Origin: Faecalicatena sp. Marseille-Q4148
GTDB lineage: Bacteria > Bacillota > Clostridia > Lachnospirales > Lachnospiraceae
Length of the DNA stretch: 64,000 bases
Direction of reading: 5' to 3'
Assembly (NCBI GenBank): GCA_018228665.1
Contig: CP073692.1
Coordinates: 2,616,046 to 2,680,045 of the forward strand
Below are positions 10,201 through 18,759 of the stretch, piece by piece. Each line of letters starts with the position of its first letter. Position 1 is the first letter of the stretch. The translations under genes and the position numbers were made by a program. Under the pieces are notes generated by a model that made no database searches, had not been told where the DNA came from, and worked only from the letters and a program-made list of their open reading frames with translations.

Positions 10201-11544
10201 ATGGATGAGGCGCTCATTAAACGAGTACTTCCACACAGTATCGAGGCAGAACAGTCTGTAGTCGGAGCGATGCTGATGGATCGCGAGGCAATCGTGGCTG
10301 CGAGCGAGATTATCTGTGGAGAAGATTTCTATCAGGTAACGTATGGTGTTATTTTTGACACGATTATTGAGTTGTTTAATGAAGGGAAGCCGGTAGATCT
10401 GGTTACGCTTCAAGAACGGCTGAAAGAGAAAGATGTTCCTCCGGAGGTCAGCAGTCTGGAATTTGTGAGAGACCTGATTACGGCAGTGCCGACATCGGCT
10501 AATGTAAAGTATTATGCAGAGATTGTTGCTGAGAAAGCAACATTTCGTAAGCTGATTAAGTTGAACGAGGAAATTGCCAATACATGTTATCTGGCGAAAG
10601 AGCCGCTGGAGGCTGTGCTTGAACAGACGGAAAAGAAGGTATTTGAACTTGTTCAGAAGCGGAATACAGGTGATTTTGTTCCGATCCAGCAAGTTGTATT
10701 AAATACACTTGAGAGGATTGAGAAGGCTTCTAAGAATAAAGGGACTGTAACGGGAATTCCTACAGGCTTTATTGATCTTGATTATAAGCTATCAGGACTG
10801 CAGCCATCGGATTTGATTCTTTTAGCTGCGCGACCATCTATGGGGAAAACAGCTTTTGTGTTGAATTTGGCACAGTATATGGCATTTAAGGTAAATAAGA
10901 CCGTTGCAATTTTCAGTCTTGAAATGTCGAAAGAGCAGTTAGTTAACCGTTTATTTGCACTGGAATCTCAAGTAGATTCTCAGGCGCTCAGAACTGGAAA
11001 TTTAAAGGACTCCGATTGGGAAAAGCTGATCGAGAGTGCGGGAACAATAGGCAGATCGAACTTGATCATTGATGATACACCGGGAATTTCTATTTCAGAA
11101 CTTCGATCTAAGTGCCGAAAGTATAAGTTGGAACATGATCTTTCTGTGATTATCATCGACTATCTGCAGTTGATGTCGGGAAGAGTCGGTGGAAGAAGTG
11201 AATCCCGCCAACAGGAGATCTCGGAGATTTCAAGATCATTGAAAGGTGTTGCAAGAGAACTGAATGTGCCGGTGATCGCGTTATCGCAGTTGAGCCGTGC
11301 AGTAGAGCAAAGACCGGATCACAGACCGATGCTGTCAGATCTTCGAGAGTCTGGAGCAATCGAGCAGGATGCAGACGTTGTTATGTTTCTCTACCGGGAT
11401 GAATATTATAATAAAGATACCGAACACCCGAATGAGGCAGAAGTAATTATTGCGAAACAAAGAAATGGTCCGATTGGTACTGTAAATCTGGCATGGCTGC
11501 CGAATTATACAAAATTCGCTAATCTTCAGCGGAGAGAAGAATAG
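10201..11544 (+). CDS. dnaB: Replicative DNA helicase DnaB
   Basis: Hexameric 5'-3' replicative helicase of 447 aa. The N-terminal scaffold domain (SIEAEQSVVGAML) is followed by the RecA-like motor with Walker A in AARPSMGKTAF (about 209-219), the DnaB motif FSLEMSKEQLVNRL, Walker B VIIIDYLQLM and the arginine-finger region LSDLRESGAIEQDAD. Full length, no intein. Third gene of the gdpP-rplI-dnaB operon, with AGGAGG 7 nt ahead of the ATG and a terminator after it. Confidence 0.97.
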   Translation: MDEALIKRVLPHSIEAEQSVVGAMLMDREAIVAASEIICGEDFYQVTYGVIFDTIIELFNEGKPVDLVTLQERLKEKDVPPEVSSLEFVRDLITAVPTSANVKYYAEIVAEKATFRKLIKLNEEIANTCYLAKEPLEAVLEQTEKKVFELVQKRNTGDFVPIQQVVLNTLERIEKASKNKGTVTGIPTGFIDLDYKLSGLQPSDLILLAARPSMGKTAFVLNLAQYMAFKVNKTVAIFSLEMSKEQLVNRLFALESQVDSQALRTGNLKDSDWEKLIESAGTIGRSNLIIDDTPGISISELRSKCRKYKLEHDLSVIIIDYLQLMSGRVGGRSESRQQEISEISRSLKGVARELNVPVIALSQLSRAVEQRPDHRPMLSDLRESGAIEQDADVVMFLYRDEYYNKDTEHPNEAEVIIAKQRNGPIGTVNLAWLPNYTKFANLQRREE

Positions 11545-11590
11545 AACAGAAGTATTTCTGTCATAATTTGACGGACGAAACTTTGGTTGA

Positions 11591-11638
11591 AGATGCTTAT
11601 GTTATGGTATGATAATACCTGTACATAAGCATTTTTTT
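11591..11638 (+). terminator. Terminator after dnaB
   Basis: ATGCTTATGT at 11593-11602 pairs exactly with ACATAAGCAT at 11623-11632, followed by seven T. The loop contains a TATGATAAT string that could be mistaken for a -10 box. Confidence 0.75.
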
Positions 11639-11722
11639 GTTCTTGTGATGTGAAAGAGGAATATCTGACAGATATTAACCAGCTGTATCACAAGCCTGAA
11701 TCACTATAAGGGGGAATGTAGT

Positions 11723-12331
11723 ATGGGTGAAGTCCATTATATGATTTCAGAGGCAGCAAAGCGTGTGGATGTAGAAGCACATGTGCTGCGTTACTGGGAG
11801 GAGGAATTGGAGATTCCGATAGAAAGGACCGCGATGGGACACCGCTATTACACAGAAGAAAATATACGATTATTTCAATGCATTAAGGAGCTGAAAACAC
11901 AGGGCTTAATGCTGAAAGAATTAAAAGAAATACTCCCGGAAATTTTAAAAGCGAAGCAGGAATTACAAGAGAGAGAAAAAAGACCGGAAAATACAAATAA
12001 GAATGTGAAACAGGAAATTTCAGTTGATGCCAGAGAAGAAGTTTTAGTCGGAGTATTGGACGAGCATGCGGAACAGATACAGCAGTTATTCGGAAAAGTA
12101 GTACGGGATGCCATGAATGAAAATAATGAAATTCTGGAAGAAGTGTTAAGCCGGGCAGTCAGTGAAAAGGTAATGAAGGAAATGGATTATCTGATGCAGA
12201 CAAAAGAACGGCAGGAAGAAGAACGTTTTCAAAAGCTGGATCATCTCATACGTCAACAGCAGTCCATGCGAAAAGAAGCATCAAAACCGGCAGCAGTGCG
12301 CAGACTGAGAAGAGTCTTTGGAACTGTCTAA
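11723..12331 (+). CDS. MerR-type DNA-binding protein with long coiled coil
   Basis: Protein of 202 aa with an N-terminal MerR winged helix (YMISEAAKRVDVEAHVLRYW, recognition wing around MGHRYYTEENIRLF, residues about 5-72). The rest is a charged, mostly helical coiled coil (about 75-190) without cysteines or an effector-binding domain, ending in a basic tail RRLRRVFGTV. This layout resembles RacA-like chromosome-anchoring or MerR-only proteins rather than metal- or drug-sensing regulators. It is monocistronic between two terminators, with AGGGGGAA before the ATG. The function is not established by sequence. Confidence 0.75.
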   Translation: MGEVHYMISEAAKRVDVEAHVLRYWEEELEIPIERTAMGHRYYTEENIRLFQCIKELKTQGLMLKELKEILPEILKAKQELQEREKRPENTNKNVKQEISVDAREEVLVGVLDEHAEQIQQLFGKVVRDAMNENNEILEEVLSRAVSEKVMKEMDYLMQTKERQEEERFQKLDHLIRQQQSMRKEASKPAAVRRLRRVFGTV

Positions 12332-12351
12332 CAATGCTTATCTGTACAAAG

Positions 12352-12395
12352 AAAAATAGCGATATAACATATTCAAATGCTATATCGCTATTTTT
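12352..12395. terminator. Bidirectional terminator between MerR-like gene and ferredoxin
   Basis: Perfect 15-bp inverted repeat: AAAAATAGCGATATA at 12352-12366 and TATATCGCTATTTTT at 12381-12395, giving A- and T-tracts on both sides between convergent genes. Confidence 0.85.
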
Positions 12396-12450
12396 ATGAT
12401 GCCAACATACGGCTGACGTCCTGAAAGACGCCTTATGGTATATGGTAGGC

Positions 12451-12621
12451 TTATTGAGCTGAGATAGCTCCTGTAGGACACTGTGCTGCACAAGCACCAC
12501 AGTCTACACAAGCGTCTGCATCGATTTCATAATGGTCAGCGCCCTGGCTGATAGCTCCTACTGGGCATTCTGCTTCGCAAGCTCCGCAGCTTACACATTC
12601 ATCACTAATTACGTGTGCCAT
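12451..12621 (-). CDS. Small 2[4Fe-4S] ferredoxin
   Basis: A 56-aa clostridial-type ferredoxin, a cytoplasmic low-potential electron carrier. Translation of the minus strand from 12621 gives two complete C-x2-C-x2-C-x3-C-P cluster motifs (CVSCGACEAECP near residues 9-20 and CVDCGACAAQCP near 38-49), each followed by a GAIS turn, the hallmark of the two-cluster fold. AAAGGAGG lies 9 nt before the ATG, and a promoter lies upstream. It is monocistronic and presumably serves the hydrogenase or other oxidoreductases. Confidence 0.95.
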   Translation of the reverse strand: MAHVISDECVSCGACEAECPVGAISQGADHYEIDADACVDCGACAAQCPTGAISAQ

Positions 12622-12653
12622 AGTATGTATCCTCCTTTACATTTTATGGCTTC

Positions 12654-12682
12654 ATTTTAATACAAAATGAAAAAATATACAA
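12654..12682 (-). promoter_or_regulatory. Promoter of the ferredoxin gene
   Basis: On the minus strand TTGTAT (12682-12677), 17-bp spacer, TAAAAT (12659-12654), about 33 nt before the ATG. Confidence 0.7.
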
Positions 12683-12817
12683 GGTAAATCTTTCGTGTAC
12701 TTAATAAAATAATAAATTATGAAAAATTTAAGAAAAATTTTATGCACTTGCGTTACATTTGGTGTATAGTATTAAAGTCAAGAACATAGTAATTTTTTGA
12801 AAAATGAGGAAACGATC

Positions 12818-14071
12818 ATGAAACATAAATGGAAACTGTTATCCGGCATTTTGTGTGCAGCGATATTTTGCTCAGCCTGCGCAGCAGATGATACGGAGAA
12901 AGTGCAGATAGGAAAATACGAAGAACAGGAATATCAGCCGAAATTGGATGCGCTTAAGCCGACCGCTTACGGAAGTATCAGCAATTTAAGACTGGAACCG
13001 GGAACTTATATTTCAATAATCGGTAAATCAGACCGCGGCGAATTCTGGAAGAGTGTAGAAAAGGGCGCAAAACAGGCGGCAGCAGACATTAATAAGATGA
13101 TGGGATACAAGGGCGAAGATAAGGTAAAGGTTGTTTACAGCGGCCCTGCAGGGGATGAAGATGTGGATCAGCAGGTAAATATTCTTGATGAAGAATTATC
13201 GCGGAATCCGTCTGCAATTGGAATTTCGATTATTGATGCAGATATGTCTGAGGTACAGTTTGATCTTGTGGCAGATAATGAGATTCCGATTGTTATGTTT
13301 GACTCGGGAAAAGATTATCAGGGTGTTGTCTCTATGATTGGGACAGATAACCGGGAAGCAGGAAGAACAGCAGGAAGTAAGCTTGGTGATGCGGTTAATA
13401 GCAGTGGAAAAGTAGCATTGTTTATGAAAGACTCAAAGTCTACTTCATCGAAAGAGCGTGAAACAGGGATGGTAGAAGCTTTAAAAGAAAGTTATCCGGA
13501 AGTAGAAATTGCTGATATTTATCGGGAAGATGAGCTCGAAGAGAGAAGTAAGGAAATTGCAAAAGCAGAGCAGGAAGCAGCAAAGAAGGAAGAGAACAAA
13601 GAAACAGAAAGTAAGGAAGCAGTGTCTGAAACAGTCAATGGAAATACGAATGGAACTGATGATACAGAGGAACAGACAACAGAGAAAGAAAACTTACCGG
13701 ATGCTGCAGAAGAACCAATGACAGATCTGGAGATGGTAAAATATATTTTAGAAAAGAATCCGGATTTGGCAGGCTGTGCTGCCGGCAATGAGGAGACGAC
13801 AGAACTGCTTCTGCAGGCGAAAGAAGAACTCGGTTTAGAGGATTTGAAGATTATTGGATTTGACGGAAGTAAAAAACTGATCACTGCGCTGAAAGATGGT
13901 AAAATAGATGGACTGATTCTTCAGAATCCATTTGGGATGGGATATGCTACTGTAGTTGCGGCAGCAAGAGCAATCCTCGGAGAAGCCAATGAAGCATCTG
14001 TGGACAGCAGCTATGTATGGGTAACGAAGGATAATCTGGAGGAGAAAAGTATCCAGAATATGTTATATTAA
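12818..14071 (+). CDS. Sugar-type periplasmic-binding lipoprotein (orphan, with acidic insertion)
   Basis: Type I periplasmic-binding protein (ribose/xylose-binding, Peripla_BP_4) of 417 aa. A lipoprotein signal is seen at the N-terminus (hydrophobic stretch ending CSAC). Lobe 1 is recognised by ISIIGKSDRGEFWKSVEKGAKQAA and the turn PIVMFDSG; lobe 2 resumes at LEMVKYILEKNPDLAGCAAGNEETT and IIGFDGSKKLITALKDGKIDG. Between them, residues about 237-300 are a low-complexity E/K/T-rich insertion not found in normal family members. The start at 12818 has GAGG 8 nt ahead; a TTG at 12797 lacks one. No ABC permease or ATPase is adjacent, so it may be a sensor or share a distant transporter. Confidence 0.8.
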   Translation: MKHKWKLLSGILCAAIFCSACAADDTEKVQIGKYEEQEYQPKLDALKPTAYGSISNLRLEPGTYISIIGKSDRGEFWKSVEKGAKQAAADINKMMGYKGEDKVKVVYSGPAGDEDVDQQVNILDEELSRNPSAIGISIIDADMSEVQFDLVADNEIPIVMFDSGKDYQGVVSMIGTDNREAGRTAGSKLGDAVNSSGKVALFMKDSKSTSSKERETGMVEALKESYPEVEIADIYREDELEERSKEIAKAEQEAAKKEENKETESKEAVSETVNGNTNGTDDTEEQTTEKENLPDAAEEPMTDLEMVKYILEKNPDLAGCAAGNEETTELLLQAKEELGLEDLKIIGFDGSKKLITALKDGKIDGLILQNPFGMGYATVVAAARAILGEANEASVDSSYVWVTKDNLEEKSIQNMLY

Positions 14072-14080
14072 AAGAAAAGG

Positions 14081-14126
14081 AAACGGCATTTCAAACAGAG
14101 ACAAACTCTGAGAAATGCCGTTTTAT
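14081..14126. terminator. Bidirectional terminator
   Basis: AAACGGCATTTC at 14081-14092 pairs with GAAATGCCGTTT at 14112-14123, followed by TTATTTTG; on the other strand it overlaps the stop of the histidine kinase gene. Confidence 0.75.
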
Positions 14127-15526
14127 TTTGTGAGAGAAAAGATAAATTCCGTACCTACGCCCTCTGTACTGATGATATTGATATTCTCGCCATGGGCCTG
14201 AATGATTTCTTTGACAATGGCGAGACCGAGCCCTGTGCCTTTTTTGTCTTTGCCGCGCGAGAGATCTGATTTGTAGAAACGATCCCACACTTTTGGGATA
14301 TTTTCTTTTGGAATTCCAATCCCGCGGTCTTTGACAGAGACAAATACTTTGTCGCCCTTTTCTGTTGTTTCAATCGTAATCATAGATTCCGGAGAACTGA
14401 ATTTGATAGCATTGTCGAGAAGATTGTAGAGAACTTGCTGAATTTTGCTCCGGTCAGCCGTTACAGAAAGGGTGCGGGAGACAAAGAGCAGTTCGATTTC
14501 AATCTTTTTTTCTGTACAGCGCCCTTCAAAGGATTCGGCAGTTGTCTTGATTACCTCATGAATATCAAAGGAAGTTTTGTCCAGAAGAAGTTCTTTGCGG
14601 TCAAATTCATTTAGTGTCAAAAGATCTTTCGTCAGATCGGTAAGACGTTCTGTCTCAAATAAAATTATTTTTAAATATTTATCCTGAAGTTCAGGAGGGA
14701 TTGTTCCATCTGCAATAGCTTCTACATAGCCTTTAATGGATGTTAGCGGGGAACGAAAGTCATGAGAAACGTTGGCAATAAATTTCTTTTGGTAATCTTC
14801 CACATCCTTGAGCTGCTTGGACATATAATTAAGGGATGCAGATAAGTATCCCATTTCGTCCTGAGTTGTAATTGGGATATCGTACTCCAGATTTCCGGAA
14901 GCATATTGTCTGGCGGCTTCTGCAATCATACGAAGCGGTTCATAAATAAGAAACCGTATTGCAAGAAGAACGATAAAGGACAGAAGATAAATTACAAGCG
15001 CTGTAATATAGACATAGCGCATCAGATGATTCTTCATATTCAGGACAAGAGATTCCGGACTGTGGAAAATAATATATCCTTTTGTGGAAAACCCCTGCGT
15101 TACAGGAGAAATCACGGTGATAACAGATTCTCTGAAATAATCATGATAGTTCCCCAGGAGGTAAGAACTGCTGCCGCATTCAGCCGGATCAAAGTCTCTG
15201 ATCTGCTGTGGGGGCAAGGGTGCTTTTTCGTAAGATGATGATGTCAGGAGAGTACCCTGTGGATCAACAAACCATGCGGAAGCATCCATATAATCTGACA
15301 TGGCATCCAACTGAACGCGAACATCATACAGCGTCAGGTCATCTGTAAAATAGTTGACGAGATAATCGTCAGCCAACAGAACGGCCTGACGGTGGAGTCT
15401 TGAGGATTCTTCTTTTAAAAGGTATTGTTCAAATAGCTCAGAGTTCAGTGTCGCTACTGTAAAAAATGTAAGAAATCCCAATATAATATACACGATGACA
15501 AATTTTAAATAGAGGGTACTTCGCAT
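14123..15526 (-). CDS. Sensor histidine kinase (PhoR/WalK type)
   Basis: Membrane sensor kinase of 467 aa. Order: first transmembrane helix (about 8-28), extracellular sensor (about 30-165), second helix (about 168-190), HAMP linker (LIYEPLRMIAEAARQYASGN), dimerisation domain with the phospho-acceptor in NVSHDFRSPLTSIKGY, and an ATPase domain with N box (QQVLYNLLDNAIKFS), G1 (VKDRGIGIP) and G2 (GTGLGLAIVKEI). The acceptor segment has SHDFRSPL rather than SHELRTPL, a normal variant. Its ATG directly abuts the stop codon of the response regulator gene, so the two are co-translated. Confidence 0.93.
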   Translation of the reverse strand: MRSTLYLKFVIVYIILGFLTFFTVATLNSELFEQYLLKEESSRLHRQAVLLADDYLVNYFTDDLTLYDVRVQLDAMSDYMDASAWFVDPQGTLLTSSSYEKAPLPPQQIRDFDPAECGSSSYLLGNYHDYFRESVITVISPVTQGFSTKGYIIFHSPESLVLNMKNHLMRYVYITALVIYLLSFIVLLAIRFLIYEPLRMIAEAARQYASGNLEYDIPITTQDEMGYLSASLNYMSKQLKDVEDYQKKFIANVSHDFRSPLTSIKGYVEAIADGTIPPELQDKYLKIILFETERLTDLTKDLLTLNEFDRKELLLDKTSFDIHEVIKTTAESFEGRCTEKKIEIELLFVSRTLSVTADRSKIQQVLYNLLDNAIKFSSPESMITIETTEKGDKVFVSVKDRGIGIPKENIPKVWDRFYKSDLSRGKDKKGTGLGLAIVKEIIQAHGENINIISTEGVGTEFIFSLTK

Positions 15527-16228
15527 TTATTTCACCTCAAATTTGTAGCCAATTCCCCAGACGGTACTGAGTTTCCAGGTAGGATGATCTTTGATTTTTT
15601 CGCGAAGACGTTTGATGTGAACATCTACCGTTCGGGTATCGCCGATATATTCATAGCCCCAGATCTGATCAAGAAGCTGTTCCCTTGTGAATACCTGGTT
15701 CGGTGAAGCTGCAAGGAAGTAGAGCAGTTCCAGTTCCTTTGGCGGCATTTCTACATTTTTATCATCCACATAAACGGAGTAGTTTGTGAGATTAATCTCA
15801 ATCCCGGGATAAGTAACGCATTTGCCCTTATCTGCTTCTGGAATCTCGGTCTTTGCCGGCTGATAGCGCCGAAGTACAGCTCGGACGCGGGCAACCATTT
15901 CCTTTGGATCGAATGGTTTAATAATATAATCATCAGCACCGAGTTCGAGTCCAAGTACCTTATCAAATACTTCGCCTTTGGCGGAAAGCATGATGATTGG
16001 TACAGAAGAACGGCTTCGGATCTCACGACAGACTTGATAGCCGTCGATGCCCGGCAGCATCAGATCCAAAAGAACAAGATTCGGCTTGTAGGTATCGAAT
16101 GCCACAAGGGCATCTTCGCCGTCATATACCATTTTTGTATCGAAACATTCTTTTGTCAGATAAAGAGAAATCAATTCGGCGATGTTCTCATCATCGTCCA
16201 CAATCAGAATTTTTTGTTTGTTTACCAT
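15527..16228 (-). CDS. OmpR/PhoB-family response regulator
   Basis: Regulator of 233 aa with a receiver domain (acidic DDDEN near residue 10, phospho-acceptor Asp in LVLLDLMLPGIDGY, conserved Lys in DYIIKPFDPKE) and a winged-helix DNA-binding domain ending VDVHIKRLREKIKDHPTWKL and GIGYKFEVK. Partner of the abutting kinase. A GGAGG site precedes the ATG. mutS2 ends 26 nt upstream on the same strand, so all three may share a transcript. Confidence 0.94.
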   Translation of the reverse strand: MVNKQKILIVDDDENIAELISLYLTKECFDTKMVYDGEDALVAFDTYKPNLVLLDLMLPGIDGYQVCREIRSRSSVPIIMLSAKGEVFDKVLGLELGADDYIIKPFDPKEMVARVRAVLRRYQPAKTEIPEADKGKCVTYPGIEINLTNYSVYVDDKNVEMPPKELELLYFLAASPNQVFTREQLLDQIWGYEYIGDTRTVDVHIKRLREKIKDHPTWKLSTVWGIGYKFEVK

Positions 16229-16254
16229 GAATTGCCTCCTAGTGTGTTATAAAA

Positions 16255-18633
16255 TTACTGCTTAAATTCTACAATGGTAACACCGGCATCTCCTTCGCCA
16301 AAAGCGCCGAGCCGGTAAGATTTTACATGTTTCTGGCGTTTCAGATACTGGTGTACGCCGGATCTGAGCGCGCCGGTTCCTTTGCCGTGTACGATGCGGA
16401 CCGGATTAATGTGAGCCAGGTAGGCATCATCCAGATATTTGTCAAGTTCAGCAATAGCTTCGTCAACAGTTTTCCCAAGAAGGTTGATTTCCGGTCTTAC
16501 AGAAAGTGATTTGCCCATCTTTACTTTACCGGTAGAAGTATGGGATTTCTTTTTTGGCTGATATGCATTCTGGTCTTCGATAATTTCCAGGTCACTGATA
16601 TTAACTTGTGAACGGAGAATTCCCATCTGGACAAAGAGATTGCCTTTGGCGTCAGGTTTTGAGCTTACCGTTCCGGTCAGATTCATGCTAAGTACTTTCA
16701 CAGTTTCTCCCAGACGGAAATCTTCCGGCTTATGTTTCTTTGCAGGCGCTGCTTTTTTCATAGCAAGCGGCGACTGCGTTTTGGAAATCTTCTGGCGCAG
16801 ACGTTCCCGCTCCCGTTCCATTTCAGCCGCAGAAATATTCTCTTTGCCGAATTTGCGGAAATTCTTCATCGTTTCATCTGCAACTTCTTTCGCTTCCCGA
16901 AGAATAGCAGAGGCTTTTTCGTTTGCCTCCCGCAGAATCCGTTCGCGCTGTTCGTCCAGTTTCTTTTGTTTCGTCTGCATCTGCATTTTCAGAGATTCGA
17001 TTTCGCGTTTGTAGGTGTTAATTTCCTGCTGTTCTTTCTCAATCGTACGGCGGCTGTCTTCCAGATTCGTCAGGAGATCTTCAAAAGATTCATCCTGTTC
17101 TGTCAAATGTTTTCTGGCGTCTTCGATAATATAGTCAGGAAGACCGAGTCTGCTGGAAATTGCAAAGGCATTACTCTTTCCCGGAACACCGATCAATAAA
17201 TGATAGGTTGGGCGAAGGGTAGCAACGTCAAATTCACAGCAGGCATTTTCTACACCAGGGGTAGAAAGCGCGTATACTTTCAGTTCGCTGTAATGAGTTG
17301 TGGCCATTGTGCGGATGCCCCGGTTGTGCAGATAGGAAAGAATTGCAGTTGCCAATGCGGCTCCTTCTGTCGGATCTGTTCCGGCTCCCAGCTCATCAAA
17401 GAGAACAAGTGACTGCTCATCCACATCCCCCAAAAAGGAAACGATATTTGTCATATGGGAAGAAAATGTACTGAGACTTTGCTCAATACTTTGTTCATCT
17501 CCAATGTCTGCATAAATCTGATGAAAAAGTGCAAGCTCAGAACGTGCCAGCGCCGGAATGTGAAGTCCTGACTGTCCCATTAGTGTAAATAATCCGACTG
17601 TCTTTAGGGAAACTGTTTTTCCGCCGGTATTTGGTCCGGTAACAATCAGAAGATCGAAATCTTCTCCAAGCCGCACAGTAATCGGTACAACCTTTTTCTT
17701 ATCAAGCAGCGGATGACGTCCTTCGCGGATATGAATACGTCCTTCTTCATTGAAAATAGGAAGGCTTGCATTCATATTAACAGCAAGCTGCCCTCTGGCA
17801 AAAATAAAATCCAGGTCAGTCAAAATCCGATAGTTAAGACGCAGTTCCTCCACATATCCGCCAGCCTCTTCTGAGAGACGTGCCAGGATGACAGCAATTT
17901 CTTCCTGCTCTTTTATATAGAGTTCCTTTAAGTCATTATTTAAGTTGACAACAGCCATTGGTTCGATAAAAAGAGTAGAACCTGTAGAAGACTGATCGTG
18001 AATCATACCGCTTACCTGGCTTCTGTATTCAGCTTTGACCGGGATACAGTAACGATCTCCACGCATTGTGATCAGACTATCCTGAAGATAGGACTTCATA
18101 GAACCGTTCACAAGGTGCACGAGGGTAGAATGAATCTTATCATTGACCCGGTTAATATTTCTTCGGATTTGTTTCAGCGTGCTGCTTGCATCATCGCTGA
18201 TTTCATCTTCATCAATGATGCAGGAAGAAATCGACATGGCAAGCGGTGTCAAAGGTTCCAGCTTCTCGAAATAAATATCAAGGCAGTCTGCCGCATCATC
18301 AACAGTATCCCGCCGGCCAAGAGATTTGGCACGTTTGGCGGTCTCAAGGAGTCTGCCGATCCGCAGCAATTCGCCGCATCCAAGTGCAGCGCCGATTTCA
18401 AGACGTTTCAGTGAATCTTCGATCATTGTGCATCCGCCAAAAGAGATGCGTCCTTTGCGTATAATTCTTGTAAATGCAGCTGCCGTCTGTTCCTGGGCAG
18501 TCCGGATTTCTTCCAGATCTGTCATCGGTAAAAGTTCACGGCACAGTGTCTTGCCGCCCGGGGAGGAGGCAAGTTCTGTCAGCATATCAATAATTTTAAA
18601 ATATTCTAGTTTTGTTAATGTTTTTTTATTCAT
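16255..18633 (-). CDS. mutS2: MutS2 family ATPase/endonuclease
   Basis: Protein of 792 aa in the MutS2 family, which lacks the mismatch-recognition domain of MutS and acts in recombination control or collided-ribosome rescue. Visible parts: core/clamp helices (1-310), ATPase with Walker A GPNTGGKTVSLKT (about 333-345), Walker B VLFDELGAGTDPTEG and the TTHYSELK switch, a long coiled coil (about 520-630), a KOW-like segment and the C-terminal Smr nuclease domain (residues about 715-792, VRIVHGKGTGALRSGVHQYL). Complete and of normal length. Confidence 0.95.
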   Translation of the reverse strand: MNKKTLTKLEYFKIIDMLTELASSPGGKTLCRELLPMTDLEEIRTAQEQTAAAFTRIIRKGRISFGGCTMIEDSLKRLEIGAALGCGELLRIGRLLETAKRAKSLGRRDTVDDAADCLDIYFEKLEPLTPLAMSISSCIIDEDEISDDASSTLKQIRRNINRVNDKIHSTLVHLVNGSMKSYLQDSLITMRGDRYCIPVKAEYRSQVSGMIHDQSSTGSTLFIEPMAVVNLNNDLKELYIKEQEEIAVILARLSEEAGGYVEELRLNYRILTDLDFIFARGQLAVNMNASLPIFNEEGRIHIREGRHPLLDKKKVVPITVRLGEDFDLLIVTGPNTGGKTVSLKTVGLFTLMGQSGLHIPALARSELALFHQIYADIGDEQSIEQSLSTFSSHMTNIVSFLGDVDEQSLVLFDELGAGTDPTEGAALATAILSYLHNRGIRTMATTHYSELKVYALSTPGVENACCEFDVATLRPTYHLLIGVPGKSNAFAISSRLGLPDYIIEDARKHLTEQDESFEDLLTNLEDSRRTIEKEQQEINTYKREIESLKMQMQTKQKKLDEQRERILREANEKASAILREAKEVADETMKNFRKFGKENISAAEMERERERLRQKISKTQSPLAMKKAAPAKKHKPEDFRLGETVKVLSMNLTGTVSSKPDAKGNLFVQMGILRSQVNISDLEIIEDQNAYQPKKKSHTSTGKVKMGKSLSVRPEINLLGKTVDEAIAELDKYLDDAYLAHINPVRIVHGKGTGALRSGVHQYLKRQKHVKSYRLGAFGEGDAGVTIVEFKQ

Positions 18634-18700
18634 ATTTCCTCACCTGAGTACATTCTACCTTATTTGACGCGGAAAGGAAAGCAGAAATATTATGTCCGTA

Positions 18701-18729
18701 TTGAACATTTATTTGCAATCATGTATACT
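18701..18729 (+). promoter_or_regulatory. Promoter of the HtrA-like gene
   Basis: TTGAAC (18701-18706), 17-bp spacer, TATACT (18724-18729), 30 nt before the ATG at 18760. Confidence 0.8.
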
Positions 18730-18759
18730 ATAAAAAGAGTCGAAAAGGAGTAATAGCCT

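Noticed and set aside
11600..11618. TATGATAAT as a promoter for the MerR-like gene
   Set aside because: The string is the loop of the dnaB terminator and has no suitable -35; a promoter further right is possible but not clear.
13519..13884. A 121-codon minus-strand frame rich in Ser and Phe
   Set aside because: It is the mirror of the Glu/Lys-rich insertion of the binding lipoprotein; no ribosome site and no recognisable domain.
16640..17199. Overlapping plus-strand frames of 124 and 155 codons
   Set aside because: They lie wholly inside mutS2, which is complete and well conserved on the other strand.
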